A DNA stretch of 64,000 nt from the NCBI GenBank assembly GCA_009760885.1, contig CM019719.1, positions 34,885,584 through 34,949,583 of the forward strand. Reading direction: 5' to 3'. The first letter of the stretch is position 1; every line of letters starts with the position of its first letter. Position numbers and translations under genes: made by a program. This stretch comes from Achatina immaculata (taxonomy: Eukaryota > Mollusca > Gastropoda > Stylommatophora > Achatinidae). The notes beneath the pieces are model-generated. The model saw only the letters and a list, made by a program, of their open reading frames with translations. It did no database searches and was not told the DNA's origin. Below, one piece after another: positions 22,831-34,100 of the stretch.

Positions 22831-23590
22831 ATCTTATCTACGCTCATTTTTTTTTTGGGCACTTCACTTTTAAACATAGAGGACAGACATAACCTTGGAT
22901 TTCATTGGTGAACTGCAAGTTCAAATAAGTCTTTCTTTCCACGTATGATATTAAAAGGAGCAACAACTGTGAACGAGAAGAAGAAATCATAAAAATCACA
23001 GAGTTAATGCGCTTTGAAAGCAGATAAAATGGCGGCATATATGCAGTATTAATTAAATTCATTTTTTTCTTTAAAAACACAGCAACATGTAATTTAACTT
23101 TATTATAGATGCATTAACGTGTCTTTTAATTGAATACGGCCATTGGCTCTTTTTTTTTAAATCATGGACTCCTATAGTTAATGGGAGTTCACCGCACACC
23201 TCCCTTTCATTTTCTACCGACTTTTTCAGTATTTTCCAAAGTGGCGATAACATCCCCCTGTGGGCGTTGGAAGGAGTAGTTTGACAATGAAAGAAAAAAA
23301 CAATTCGGTCATACTTTTATGGACCATTTCTAAACATCTGTATCACTTCTAGGTCTTTTGGCTAAGGTCAAAGTGGCTGAGGTCAAAGTATCCTCTTGGC
23401 AGGTATCCTGATCAACATGCCCTTTAGTTAAAACAAAAGCGTCGTTATTTTTGAACAAAGTGAGATATTCGAGGCCTGCCCTGCACATTGAATGTCGGGG
23501 GCATGGTCCATGTCTCATTACGGGTGGACCCGGTTTGCAGTACCACCGGGTCAAGCCTGTTGTTTTCGTTGTCTTAAAAAAAAAATCAGT
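22831..23590. other. Intergenic, nothing recognised
   Basis: No gene or repeat that I can name. Confidence 0.4.
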
Positions 23591-23594
23591 ACGA

Positions 23595-23822
23595 AGGAAG
23601 TGGAAGAAATTTAGAGAAGACAGTCTTGAAAGGGTACATAATGGGGGGGGGGGAGAGAAGAGAGGAAGACCAAGGCGAAGATGGCTGCAAGACATCGTTG
23701 ATGATCTGCGAATGGAAGCATCAGCAGCAGGTTAGGGTATCTTGCTTACAACCGAGAGGCCTACAGGAGAGCTGTTAGGGAGGCAAAGTTCTGCAAGTGG
23801 CATGCAAATGACTAACTGATAT
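23595..23822 (+). mobile_element. LINE family B 3' end
   Basis: Reads [24 protein letters not shown] and EAKFCKWHAND-stop, with a G run at 23643-23652. Confidence 0.75.
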
Positions 23823-24588
23823 GCTAGTTTAATAGACCATTGTACGAGCTGTACGTAAATGGGGTGGGAGGGGCGCTAATTATGTATCCTGGGAGAAAAT
23901 GGAGCGGCAACCAAAACAAGCCTATGAAACACTGCTCTGTTTGACTATACTGCACATATGGCCTGTGGATTCAGATTGTTTTATTCCGTTTTCTCCATCT
24001 TAATCCAAGATACATGATATCTCTATCATCCACTGGTTCTCCTGTTTTATTTAGTTGGCTCGCGGCTCTCAGACTTTGCTGGTCCCATCACCATCAGTGG
24101 TCCCGAAACTGTTTCAAACTACTGCCTCTTTTCTTCCCTGACCGCATGTCTGATGCTCTCAAATCCTTTTCTTTTCCATTCAGATGGTTCCGATGCCTTC
24201 TAATGCTCCTTTTCTCCTGTTACTGCTCACCTCTCCCCCCCCCCCCCAATCTTCCCATCACTCTTTCCCTACCCCCACCACATCTTTCCCATCACTCCCA
24301 CTCCAATCACACTCCCAGACCTTCCCATCACCCTCCAGATCTTCTCATCACTCCCCCATCCCATACTCCTCCCACCCCCACCCCGGGGTTTGGGACGGGT
24401 TCATTTACTGGTGGTTTGTTTCTCTGGCGGTTCATGAGAATGAGTTATGGTCTAATTACGCTTTCTCCTGGATATCTCCTCATTGATGCGTAAGTGTTTT
24501 CTTTGTGTCCGCACTTAGAAGTCATCATCATCATCATCATCATTATGCTTATGATCATCCGCATCATTATTACCGTCACCGTCATCAT
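23823..24588. other. Intergenic, pyrimidine-rich
   Basis: 24225-24385 is C/T-rich with CCCATCAC repeats; ATC repeats at 24521-24543. Open frames here reflect composition only. Confidence 0.5.
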
Positions 24589-24589
24589 C

Positions 24590-24870
24590 GTTCTCATGAA
24601 GAATACAGGGAATAGGGTGGAAGAGGCACAACGGTTGTCTGATGTTATGACATAACCAGCTCCCACGATGATACTGTGCTGTATTCCATTTTCAGTACTT
24701 TACTATTAAATAAACCAGCCAAACTAGGTGCCGGTTTGAAGCCCAGTCCAGCTCAATCTAGTCTACCGATTCATAGAGCAAGTGATCCACCCCTACATCG
24801 ATGTATTTTGTGGCTTTCTACTTACAGAAACGGCCCAACTGAGATCGAAGTCTTCAGGCCTATTTGATCT
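24590..24870 (-). pseudogene. Mariner transposase scrap
   Basis: 24600-24675 matches 26205-26280 (GAGGCACAACGG, GATACTGTGCTGTA) and 24770-24815 matches 26640-26670 (CAAGTGATCCACC, ACATCGATGTATTT). The two parts are brought together by deletion. Confidence 0.65.
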
Positions 24871-25004
24871 GGAATGTGATAAGTACTGCCAAATTTATTG
24901 TCCTTCACACTTTTTTATTACAGTGTGAGGATCTCCTCCCCCCGCCTCCTTTTTTCCCCTTTCCCCCTGCCAGTAACACTCCATAATTCCATATCGTAAC
25001 TATA

Positions 25005-25152
25005 TTTTTCCATTGGACAGTCTGACGAGATGGTGTGAGAGGAGATCACCAACTGAGCTAATGACCTGTAAGAAGGATCGGGTACTCTAGAGAAGCGTAA
25101 TAGCGAACGTCAGTCGGCATGGCACATGATGATGATGATGATGATGATGATG
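25005..25152 (+). mobile_element. LINE family A tail
   Basis: GGACAGTCTGACGAGATGG and GAGAGGAGATCACCA match 59114-59150; ends in (GAT)n like the other A tails. Confidence 0.8.
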
Positions 25153-25204
25153 GCTACATTTAGTAAACAGTATGTGCGTGATTGCATGAATTGGACAATA
25201 ATAC

Positions 25205-25268
25205 TGGGGGGGGGGGGAGGAAGGGGGAGAGAGAGAGAGAGAGGGAGAGAGAGAGAGAGAGAGAGATT
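25205..25268 (+). repeat. G run followed by (GA)n
   Basis: Poly-G then GAGAGA with interruptions. Confidence 0.9.
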
Positions 25269-25910
25269 GGATGACTACGTCATATTAGATTTTTAGCTTC
25301 GCTAAAGATGGTACTTTGAACTTGTCAGCATCTATCTAGGCGCTTTTGTGTTCACTTTTTCTTACGATAAAGATATAACAAAGAGCTACGTGAATATTTT
25401 TTAAATCTTTTTTTTTAATACGTGCTCTTTGAAAAAAAACGGATTTCCAGAAATATTGAATCTAATTTTCAGCCACTCTCATTCTAGCCAACTTTCCTTA
25501 CACTTTCTATCTTTTTGTAAAACTGAACCAAACAGACCTGTCTTCCCTTATTACTTGAATTACTTTCACTACGGTCGTCATTTCTCTTATTTGCTCAAAC
25601 TCTCAAATACAGCAAAGAAAAAAAGCAACCACGCACGCCAACATACAATGCCTACCTCTGTGTTATGCAGAAACAGGTTATATTTCATCACAGAAACGAA
25701 GACAGCTCACTCCTGTTACTACACGCCTGCAAAACTTAGGAATGAGGTCTAAAAATCGTTAGACTGTTGAAAGGAATTAATCGCTTTATTCATTAACAGA
25801 GCACACAACTGCTGCCACAGCTTTACTGCAATGCACTCGTGCGTGTGCGTGCGTGCGTGTGTGTGTGGAGGTGTGTGTGTCTGTGTGTGTAAATAAACTT
25901 ACAAAGTGTG
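25269..25910. other. Intergenic; (GT)n at 25838-25892
   Basis: No gene recognised. Confidence 0.4.
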
Positions 25911-25914
25911 TAAA

Positions 25915-27362
25915 AAAAACAAAAACAAAAAGAGCGAACTTTTCCTATAAAGACACAACTGCTCATGTGACAACGTTTTAAGCACTGGCCCTTCAATGTA
26001 ATCCTCTCTACTGGCGATACACAGTTCCAAACGTTTCTTCCAGTGTTGAAATGCTTTCTGGAAAGCACTTTCTGTGATGGCGCACAGTTCTCTTTATCGC
26101 ATTTTCTGAATCTCCTCTAAGGTTAGGAAACGACGTCCTTTCAATGAGGTGTTTGGTTTTAAGTTTGGGAAAGAGGAAAAAGTCTGCTGGGGCTACGTTC
26201 AGGGAATAGGGTGGATGAGGCACAACGGTTTTCTGATGTTATGGCATAACCAGCTCCCACGATGATACTGTGCTGTATCCCAGCATCAACTGCAAAGAGG
26301 ACAACCTCACAGTTACAGGGAGACAGTATAAGACAAGACTAGATGACCAGATAACTGCGGATGAGAAGCGATCGTGAGCCGAAACATTGTGGTGCAACAT
26401 CTATGTCTGGTTAGCCAACATTTCAGGCCTTGTCATGCGCACAGCATCCATTAAACGCCTTAAAACTTCCCTATACAACTGTCTGTTTCCTATCTGACCA
26501 CGTGGTACACATTCATAGTGAACAATACCTTTGCAGTCGAAAAACACAACCTTTATCAAGACATTGTTTTTGTTTTTATTTTTTAGAAGACCATTTCCCT
26601 ACCTACTGAAAAGGTTGCATCTTCTTTTAAACATCACAGCCAAGTGATCCACCACGACATCGATGTATTTAGACCTATGTCTAATCTCCTGTTATGATGT
26701 TCTTAAGAAAGTTTCCACGACCATTTTCATTGGCAAGCAGTTCCTGACTGATTTCAACACTCTTCTCTTTCTGATCGCCAGTCAGCAAATCCGACGCGAA
26801 TTTTAAACGGACTTCTGAATTATTTCAGTCAAAATTTGATGGCAAGATCCTATGCTGATGCCCACTTCGTCAGCAACTTCTCTGGCAGTTAAACAGCTAT
26901 TTCCACATACCACAGCACGAACTCTCTCTCGACATGGTCGTCGTCTGTTGACGTGAAAGGCCACCCAGGCCTGAGATTTCCATCTACCGGCGTTCTGCCC
27001 TCTTTAAAACGCTTAAACCACCTATAGCAGTGCGTTCGTCTCATACAGTCCTACCTGTTTGATTGGCATTTGCCAGGTCTCTCAAATTTTTACCACGTTT
27101 GCGGCAAATTTTCACATACAAACACACATGTATACACACATTGTTGTTCAAACTCATTGTCACTTTGTCACTCATCACTAATCCAGCGAACAACTTGTGC
27201 ACGTGCTTACTTTAGCAGATGTAACTCGACGACTAATGCTCATAGTGAAAAGAGGCAAATGGCAGCTTGTTGTACAGTCCTGCGACAAGTCTGCTCAGCA
27301 GCTGCACCGCGGCCTCTGTGCCGGTTGACACGCTATTTAGAAAGTTCGCTTTTTAAAAAAAT
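25915..27362 (-). pseudogene. Mariner element with decayed transposase
   Basis: Minus reading from about 27060: HCYRWFKRFKEGRTPVDGN and LTAREVADEVGISIGSCHQI (helix-turn-helix pair), GIVHYECVPRGQIGNRQLYR, then MLHHNVSAHDR and HPPYSLNVAPADFFLFPKLK, the mariner D34D block. Ends with a short C-terminal tail near 26000. Candidate terminal repeats AAAAAGAGCGAACTTTTC (about 25928) and GAAAGTTCGCTTTTT (about 27340). Length (about 1.45 kb) suits a mariner. Stops and frameshifts make it inactive. Confidence 0.85.
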
Positions 27363-27369
27363 TTAAATA

Positions 27370-27800
27370 CACCTCATATATCCGAAAACTCTTTCTGATG
27401 TTGCAAATCATGCGTACCTGTGGATATGCAACCCAGAATAGGACTGGTTCATATTCAACGGATTTGAAATGAGCTGCCGAAAATAGAACTCGTTTATCGC
27501 TATAAGTTAGACTTGAGGCGGCAAAAAAGAAAGAGCTACAACAAAATAGTTTCATGATGTTTGAAAATGTATTATGATAATAAGAATATGACAGTGTTTG
27601 TCAGCATTTGATAAGGGGGTGAGGTGTGTTAGGAAATGTAGGCAGAAATCCCTTCTCGTAAGTTTACCCTAAAACGAATTCATTTATATAATTGTATCAT
27701 AATTTTCGTATATGTATAGACCCTTTCAGTGCGTTTTTCTTTATGCCGCGAGATTTCACAAGACATTGACCCTGACCTTTCTCACTTTTTCAGTTAGGCT
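27370..27800. other. Intergenic, nothing recognised
   Basis: AT-rich; no supported feature. Confidence 0.4.
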
Positions 27801-27810
27801 TGGCTTAGGA

Positions 27811-28260
27811 CATGGGTCTTCAAACTACGACCCGTGGGCAATTTCCGGCCCGCCACTGAATTTTATCTGATCAGCTGAAACTATGTGTTAAGTCCTTTCT
27901 TGAGGCACGGTTATTTTTCTTCTTGTTTGACACAAACTTCGACAAATTCTCAGTTCAGAATAATTTTTGTAAAAATGTCAATAAATAAATGTAATTTTTA
28001 AAAAAATAGCCTGCGGGTTTGCCCTCTGTTAAATCAACGATACTTGCCAGAGCATGTAATTTAAAATGTATGATTTTCCAGTGTAAATGCAGCATTTTCA
28101 AAGTAATTATCTGATTTCTGGTTTTTTTTTCTGAATCATATCGTACTCATTTCCCACACATGGGCTAAAAATAAAGCGTTCTGATTCATTTGCTTTGGCC
28201 CACAATGAAGTTTAAAATAATACGATGTGGTCCTCATGCTGACAAGTGTGAAAACCCCTG
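27811..28260. mobile_element. hAT-like MITE, 450 bp
   Basis: Ends CATGGGTCTTCAAACTACGA and, inverted, CAGGGGTTTTCACACTTG, the CAGxGGTTxTCAAxC style of hAT termini. Flanks GCTTAGGA and ACTTAGCA match 6 of 8, as an aged 8-bp TSD. No transposase inside. Confidence 0.75.
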
Positions 28261-28268
28261 ACTTAGCA

Positions 28269-29120
28269 TCGTCCTTGAGCCTGCAATGGCAGATAGCACG
28301 AGTTCATTGGTAATTTACAAGTCTTCTTGTGTTCACGTCTGGAATCACTGTATTTTACTCCAAGTTTTATCGGTATAGCCTGAAACAATCTTGTCAAGAT
28401 GTTTAAAAATTTTGCTTTTCCCCCATGCCAGCCTTCGTGAGAAGGTAAACATTTTCTGCATATACCATTATTTTTATATGGGGGAGGGGGGATGAAGAGT
28501 GGGGATTGTAAACAAGCGTAGATCCCGTGACTACTGGGCACGTGATCGAGTAGTATAAAATTCGTCACCGGCGTCATGTCACGGGATAGTTAATAGGCAA
28601 CCGGGTTGCTGCGATCTGTTCAACAAATTTTTGTAACTTTTAAAAACTAACCTAGCAGTCGCGTAAGCATACAAAAGGTAAGTTGATTTTTTAAATTCTA
28701 TATTAACAGTATTTAATTTCGACAACCCAGTTGCTAGGTAAGTAAGATCAAAATAAAATAAAACATTAGCGCGGGGGAATACAGTTGTTGCTGGTTTGTC
28801 ATTCGCTACGTTTTGCAGTATCCTCATAACAGTGCCGATTCGTTAAAGATGGTTGTAACATCACAATTTGCATCTGTCTTTCATGTGTCATTATGTCAAC
28901 ATCAGCAGTAGAACTACAGTACAGTTTCTCAACGGGCTCTTTATGGAGACATGGACAAAATTATTGGGGCCCGACCAAAACATGTTAACTGGGTGCGAGG
29001 TGCCATAGAGAAAATACCAGTGCAAAATAAGGGGTCCGCAGTTTAGAGAAAACAAGTTGATTCTGCGACATAGCGGTCGTATTGGTTCATATGTTTTAAT
29101 TTTCATCCACCGCCTTACAC
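28269..29120. other. Intergenic, nothing recognised
   Basis: A 10-bp inverted pair ATCCCGTGAC / GTCACGGGAT lies at about 28522 and 28577. Open frames have no recognisable domain. Confidence 0.4.
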
Positions 29121-29124
29121 TCAT

Positions 29125-29935
29125 TTCATTCATTCATTTGCATGTCCCTTGTGGAACTTTGCCTCTCAAACAGCTCTCCTGTAGGCCTCTCGGTTGTGAG
29201 CAAGATGACCTGCTGCTGCTGCATCCATTTGCAGATCGTCAACGATGTCTTGCAGCCATCTTCGTTTTGGTCTTCCTCTCTTTCTTTTTTCCCCATTATG
29301 TATCCTTCAATACAGTCTTCTCTAAATTATTATGACGTTTAATGTGTCCAAAATATTTAAGTTTTCTCTCTTTAATCCTCTTTACTAGCCAGCCTTCTTC
29401 AGTATTAAGCTCTATACTATCTATACTACAGAATAGATATATTTGTTCTTTTTTGTGTCCACGACATTTGGAGAACTCTTCTGTCGCATTTACATTCAAA
29501 GGCATTTATGTATTTCTCAGCTGTTTTGTTAAGTGTCCAGGTCTCTCAGGCATATGTTGCGATGGGAAAGATGCATGCCCTTAAAAATCTTATTTTTGTA
29601 GTTCTGTCTATTCCTCTCCACAGATTCTTTAGTTGTTTTACTTTCTGAAGAGGATATATGTCCTCCTTTTAATTTCCCTCATTGTATCTCCATTATTAGT
29701 TAGTAGTGATCCAAGATATTCAAAACTCTCCACTTCTTCCAGTTTTTCCTCATTGATACATATTTCAGCTGCCTTGTTTGTTTTGTCAGTTGTCATCAAT
29801 TTAGTTTTCTTTGCATTAAGATAGAGGTTTTTCTCTTCACTATTCTTACAGACTGACATAATTAGTTTTTCCATTCATTTTTGTGTTGTGGACAGTAATA
29901 CCGTGTCATTATCTAATCTCTGGTATTTCATAACA
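29125..29935 (-). mobile_element. LINE family B, longest copy (RT thumb to 3' end)
   Basis: Minus: [127 protein letters not shown]. Few stops; relatively young. Confidence 0.85.
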
Positions 29936-30765
29936 TTGTAAAAATGTAAATGAATAAAAGTTGATTTTTTTTTTTGGGTAATAGTGGAACATGTATCATA
30001 TAACAGCAAAGTAATGATTTTAAACAGTAAAAGAGCAGTCTTGTCCTTTATTTCAGTCTTTTCATTGTTATTTCCAAAGCTTTACTGTGATGTCAGTTTA
30101 TCCACTGCCTATTAAATCTGGAGCCAGTGATAAAAATATTTTTTTTCCTTGGAAAAATAGCACAAACAATGGATAAAAAGGTGGAAATAGTCCACCTAAC
30201 TGGTCATCTGGGATGGTAACAGGGGGAAAATGATGGAAAAGTTTAATGCCAGACATTCTAAAAGTAATTCAGTTACAAACATTCATTCCATGACTTTCAG
30301 ATGCTCTGAACATATTTGTATGTGCAGTTTATGTGCATTTTTTAAAATCATTTAAAAAATATAATGAAATTAAAGCACAAAATTTGCTGGAAATGGGTTG
30401 GTAATATGCTTTGACTAGACGCAAACATAATTGCTAAGACAATCATATAATGAGCACCTGAAGGAGGCCAAAGACAATCTAGGAAAGAACTGGAAGCTGA
30501 GGTGGACACAGATACAGAAAGACTGGCTGTAGGTTATGTCACATGGAGAGAATTGTTCTGTGAGATGCTGCAAGGCATACTGGACAGTGACTTCTTAGTC
30601 AATTATTATCCCATTTTGGGGTGAAAGCACAGGCAATGTTAGAATGTGGAACTATAGTGAGCAGACAGCGATGAAAAGAGAAAAGATCCTTTAATGAACA
30701 TGAGATACAATATTCATACTTTGTGGGGCAGGAAAGTGAGAGAGGGGAATCCATTAATTGTATAT
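29936..30765. other. Region upstream of EPDR-like gene; possible LINE scrap
   Basis: 30466-30610 has KEAKDNLGKNWKLRW-like sequence resembling a LINE tail, weakly. The EPDR promoter and 5' UTR exon should lie here, but I see no convincing TATA box or exon. Confidence 0.35.
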
Positions 30766-30768
30766 TTT

Positions 30769-31054
30769 TGTATGTTTACAGATGTGTTAACCATCATATG
30801 ATACCATGAATCATTTGTCATAGGTTTATCATGACTCCAACATCAATTGCTGTGTTGCTTTGCTCAGTTGTGGCTCTTAGCTCTGCCTGCTGTACACCTG
30901 ATCAGTGGGAATGTATGTTTACAGATGTGTTAACCATCATATGATACCATGAATCATTTGTCATAGGTTTATCATGACTCCAACATCAATTGCTGTGTTG
31001 CTTTGCTCAGTTGTGGCTCTTAGCTCTGCCTGCTGTACACCTGATCAGTGGGAA
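30769..31054 (+). repeat. Exact 143-bp tandem duplication of the EPDR exon 1 start region
   Basis: Copy 1 (30769-30911) and copy 2 (30912-31054) are identical by eye over 143 bp. Each holds a potential acceptor (TGTATGTTTACAG), 5' UTR, the ATG and the codons through PDQWE. Because 143 is not a multiple of 3, translation from the first ATG (30831) reads the signal peptide and PDQWE, then CMFTDVLTII and a TGA at 30942, a 37-residue product. Splicing to the second acceptor would remove copy 1 and restore the normal start. Could be a real recent duplication or an assembly error. Confidence 0.9.
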
Positions 31055-31105
31055 GGTCAAGAGAGCTCCATTGGAGGATATGCCAGATTTCTGCTGCATG
31101 GACTT
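30974..31105 (+). CDS. EPDR1: EPDR-like exon 1 (start, signal peptide, CTPDQWEG)
   Basis: Codons 1-44. The ATG at 30974 is the second of two identical starts; only this copy reads on into GQESSIGGYARFLLHGL. Two in-phase donors are possible: GTAACG at 31106 or GTGAAT at 31112, the latter adding two residues (VT). Transcript data are needed to choose between them. Confidence 0.85.
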
Positions 31106-34100
31106 GTAACGGTGAATAAAATAGTCCCTCATTGTTTGTTTTTTTTTTTTAAGGATTGTTGAAAGATATTTAGAGATATTGATGGCCTTAGGAAGCAGAA
31201 GCATTAGCCTGACACCATAACTTTTTGCTGGTCAAGATCCTACATCCTTCATTCATTACACTTAGTGTGTCATAGTAGCCTGGTGATTAAGGTATGGATC
31301 TGCATGTCCCTCTAGTTACAGAACATTCTAAGAAGTCTGATATTGCAGCTCACTAGGGAACTATTCGAGCATTGCAGCTCACTAGGGAACTGTTCGTGCC
31401 ATGTGATTATTTTAATTCCCCTTCCACACCAAGAAGTGAGGAATATCATGATATTCAACTGCTGAGTCTTAATCTGTTGCCATTTTCATGCTGCTGGCAG
31501 ATTCTCTCCCAACTTCATCTCATCATTTTAGGAGCAAAAACAGTATTTAAATTTTTGTATTTGTTACTTGGGATTTTAACTTTTTCTTTTTTCAAAACAT
31601 GTGAGTGAAAATGATTTTTGTGTAAGAAATGAACAATTTGGAAAATGTTACAGGAAAGTTTTGTCCTCAACCATATCTCAAGCATGTTTTTGTGTTATTA
31701 TTGTGTCTTTATGGCTTATAACTGTGTTTATTAAGGGTTTAAAAATCTGAAGTTATGTTGCAAAAAAATGTTTCCTTTCAGGAGTTTTTAGAAGTATCTT
31801 ACGATGCTGTTAACAACCGCACATCAGCCTTGTTGGACTACAGAAATGGAAAGTATTTTAACAAGTTCAGGATTGTTACACGATATGATGGTGGTGTAAG
31901 TTTGTGTTTTGGTTTTTTTTTTTTTTAACCAAATCCTCTGTCTTAGAAGTGTGAGGTCTGTTTAAAACTTTAAAAAACAATAACAGTTTTATGTAAATAT
32001 TTTTGTGTTTAAATTATTTTGTTGTTGATATTTGATCAGTATTTTGTTGTTCTGTGTGTGATTATATTTAAATGAAGGGAGCAAAGACGCTGTCCGAGTA
32101 GGCAATCAGTGACTCATAGCTGATATGCTAGCGTCAGGGTTAGCAAGCCATAGTTGACCAAGTGCCTGTCCTGCCTCTCTGTTGGTACCTTCAGTAACAG
32201 GCTTAGCCTGGCTAATGGGGCTAGTAGTGCCATAGTCCTCATGGTGGTGGAATCTACTGAAGAAGCAATGCACACTCACTGCTTTCTAGTTGCCCTTCGT
32301 GGCTGTAAAAATAGCTTCATAATCCGCTCCCACATCAATATGATGCATCAGCTGCAAAGAACACTGGCTCATAGTTACATGGAGATTGAAGAAGAAGAAT
32401 ATTTAAAGAAAAATATGTTGCTGGAGAAATAAATTATGCCTATATCAGAACTTTTTAAACAGAAAGCTGGAAAACAACTAAAGAAATAGAAAAGAAATTA
32501 GACTCTTTTGAAAACAAATGCCTAAGGAAAATACTCGGCATCAAGTGGAATGAATTCAAGAACAATGCAGAGATAAGACAGATGACTGAACAACAACCAG
32601 TCTCATGGGTGATCAGGAAAAGGAGATGGACATATGTTGGCCACTTGATGAGAAGAAATGAGCAGAGAATCCCAAAACAAGCTATCAAGTGGAACACAAC
32701 AGGCCGAAGAAAAAGGGGCAGACCGCGTGAAACTCTGAAGAGAACATTATTAAGAGAGGCCAAGTTAACAGGCATAAAATCCTTTGATGAGGTTGAAAGA
32801 CTCGCCGAAGACAGGAAAAATTGGCGAACTACTTTGCGAGCCCTATGTGACGTCTAACGGCACGGGAAGGATATAAGATATAAGATAAGATATCAGAACT
32901 ATCTCTTACTCCAGTGGACTGGAGTCCAAGTAGCAAATCTAGATTGAGTGGAATAATAGAAGTATATGAAGGTTTGTCATTTAGTACTAAATGATGTGGA
33001 AGTTTCTGTGTGTGAATTGCATGCAGTGAGTTATCATTGGCTTCAGGAAGTCATGGTCTGAAAAATTTTGGGACCCACTGTGTTAACCTAACATAGTCTG
33101 ACTTCAGAAACTGGGAGGAATTGCACCAATACAAATATCTGCTCTAAGGCAGCTTGGCAAGAAAGCCCTTGAACATCAAGAACAACTGGCTACTGTCTTT
33201 GTTGATAAGGAGAAGGCATTTGACCAACTAAATAGAAATATTCTGTGGCAGGTGCTGGAAGAAAATAGTCTCATGCAATCTTTTCAGCAAATGGAAGAAG
33301 ACTTGATTGAAATAACAAGGTCCAGACTGTGTCAGGCCAAGAAAATGACATCAGTTTGTCCCTATATTGACACCTTCTCACAAACTGTCCATACATTGAC
33401 ACGCTGTCACAAATTATCTCTACACACTTTGTGTCCACATGGCAGTTAAAAGAGAGAGCCAGAGAAAGGATATTCCTCTCATATGTGGGAACAGAGAGAT
33501 AACTATGTTGATAAGGATCAGCAAGACACAGTTGATCAAGATTCTTTCCCTCCTCTGTGTAGCATTCCAAGAAATAGGTGATTGTGCTGTTTTCAGTCTG
33601 ACCAAACAGAGATCAACTTAATCCTGATAATGGTAGAGTTTGCCTGCTTCTTCTTAGATCTGCTCTTAACATTAGATTCAGGTGTGCCTCCGTATCTCCC
33701 CTCTCCATCCCTGGTTCTTTTTTCCTTCTTTCATAGCATCAGCTACATAGATCTCAAGTTTACAGTAAGAAGAATACAAAGCAGTGTTGTTTTATGTTTC
33801 ATGGTGTTTACTGGATTGCCGTTGCGAGCATGAATAGCTGAAATAATATTGGTATGGCTTGTCGGATTGGAGGTAGCAGGTTCAGCCATTGCTTTCCATG
33901 CTGACAAACTTCTTGCCATTGTCAATCATTGAGAGGTAATGCCACTGCAATCAGGCCATTGCCATATCTACTCTGCCACCCATTCCAATAACCAAGTTCA
34001 TGTTGAGATCCTCCTGAAAAGAAAAATTAGATCAGACCATCTGTGGACTTGTCCAGAGTCAGTGATTATAACCTTATCATATTTTTAATGTGGTGTGTGT

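Noticed and set aside
26355..26400. Hammerhead-like GGATGAG...GCCGAAAC
   Set aside because: On the minus strand it is the mariner coding motif MLHHNVSAHDRF, so the resemblance is chance.
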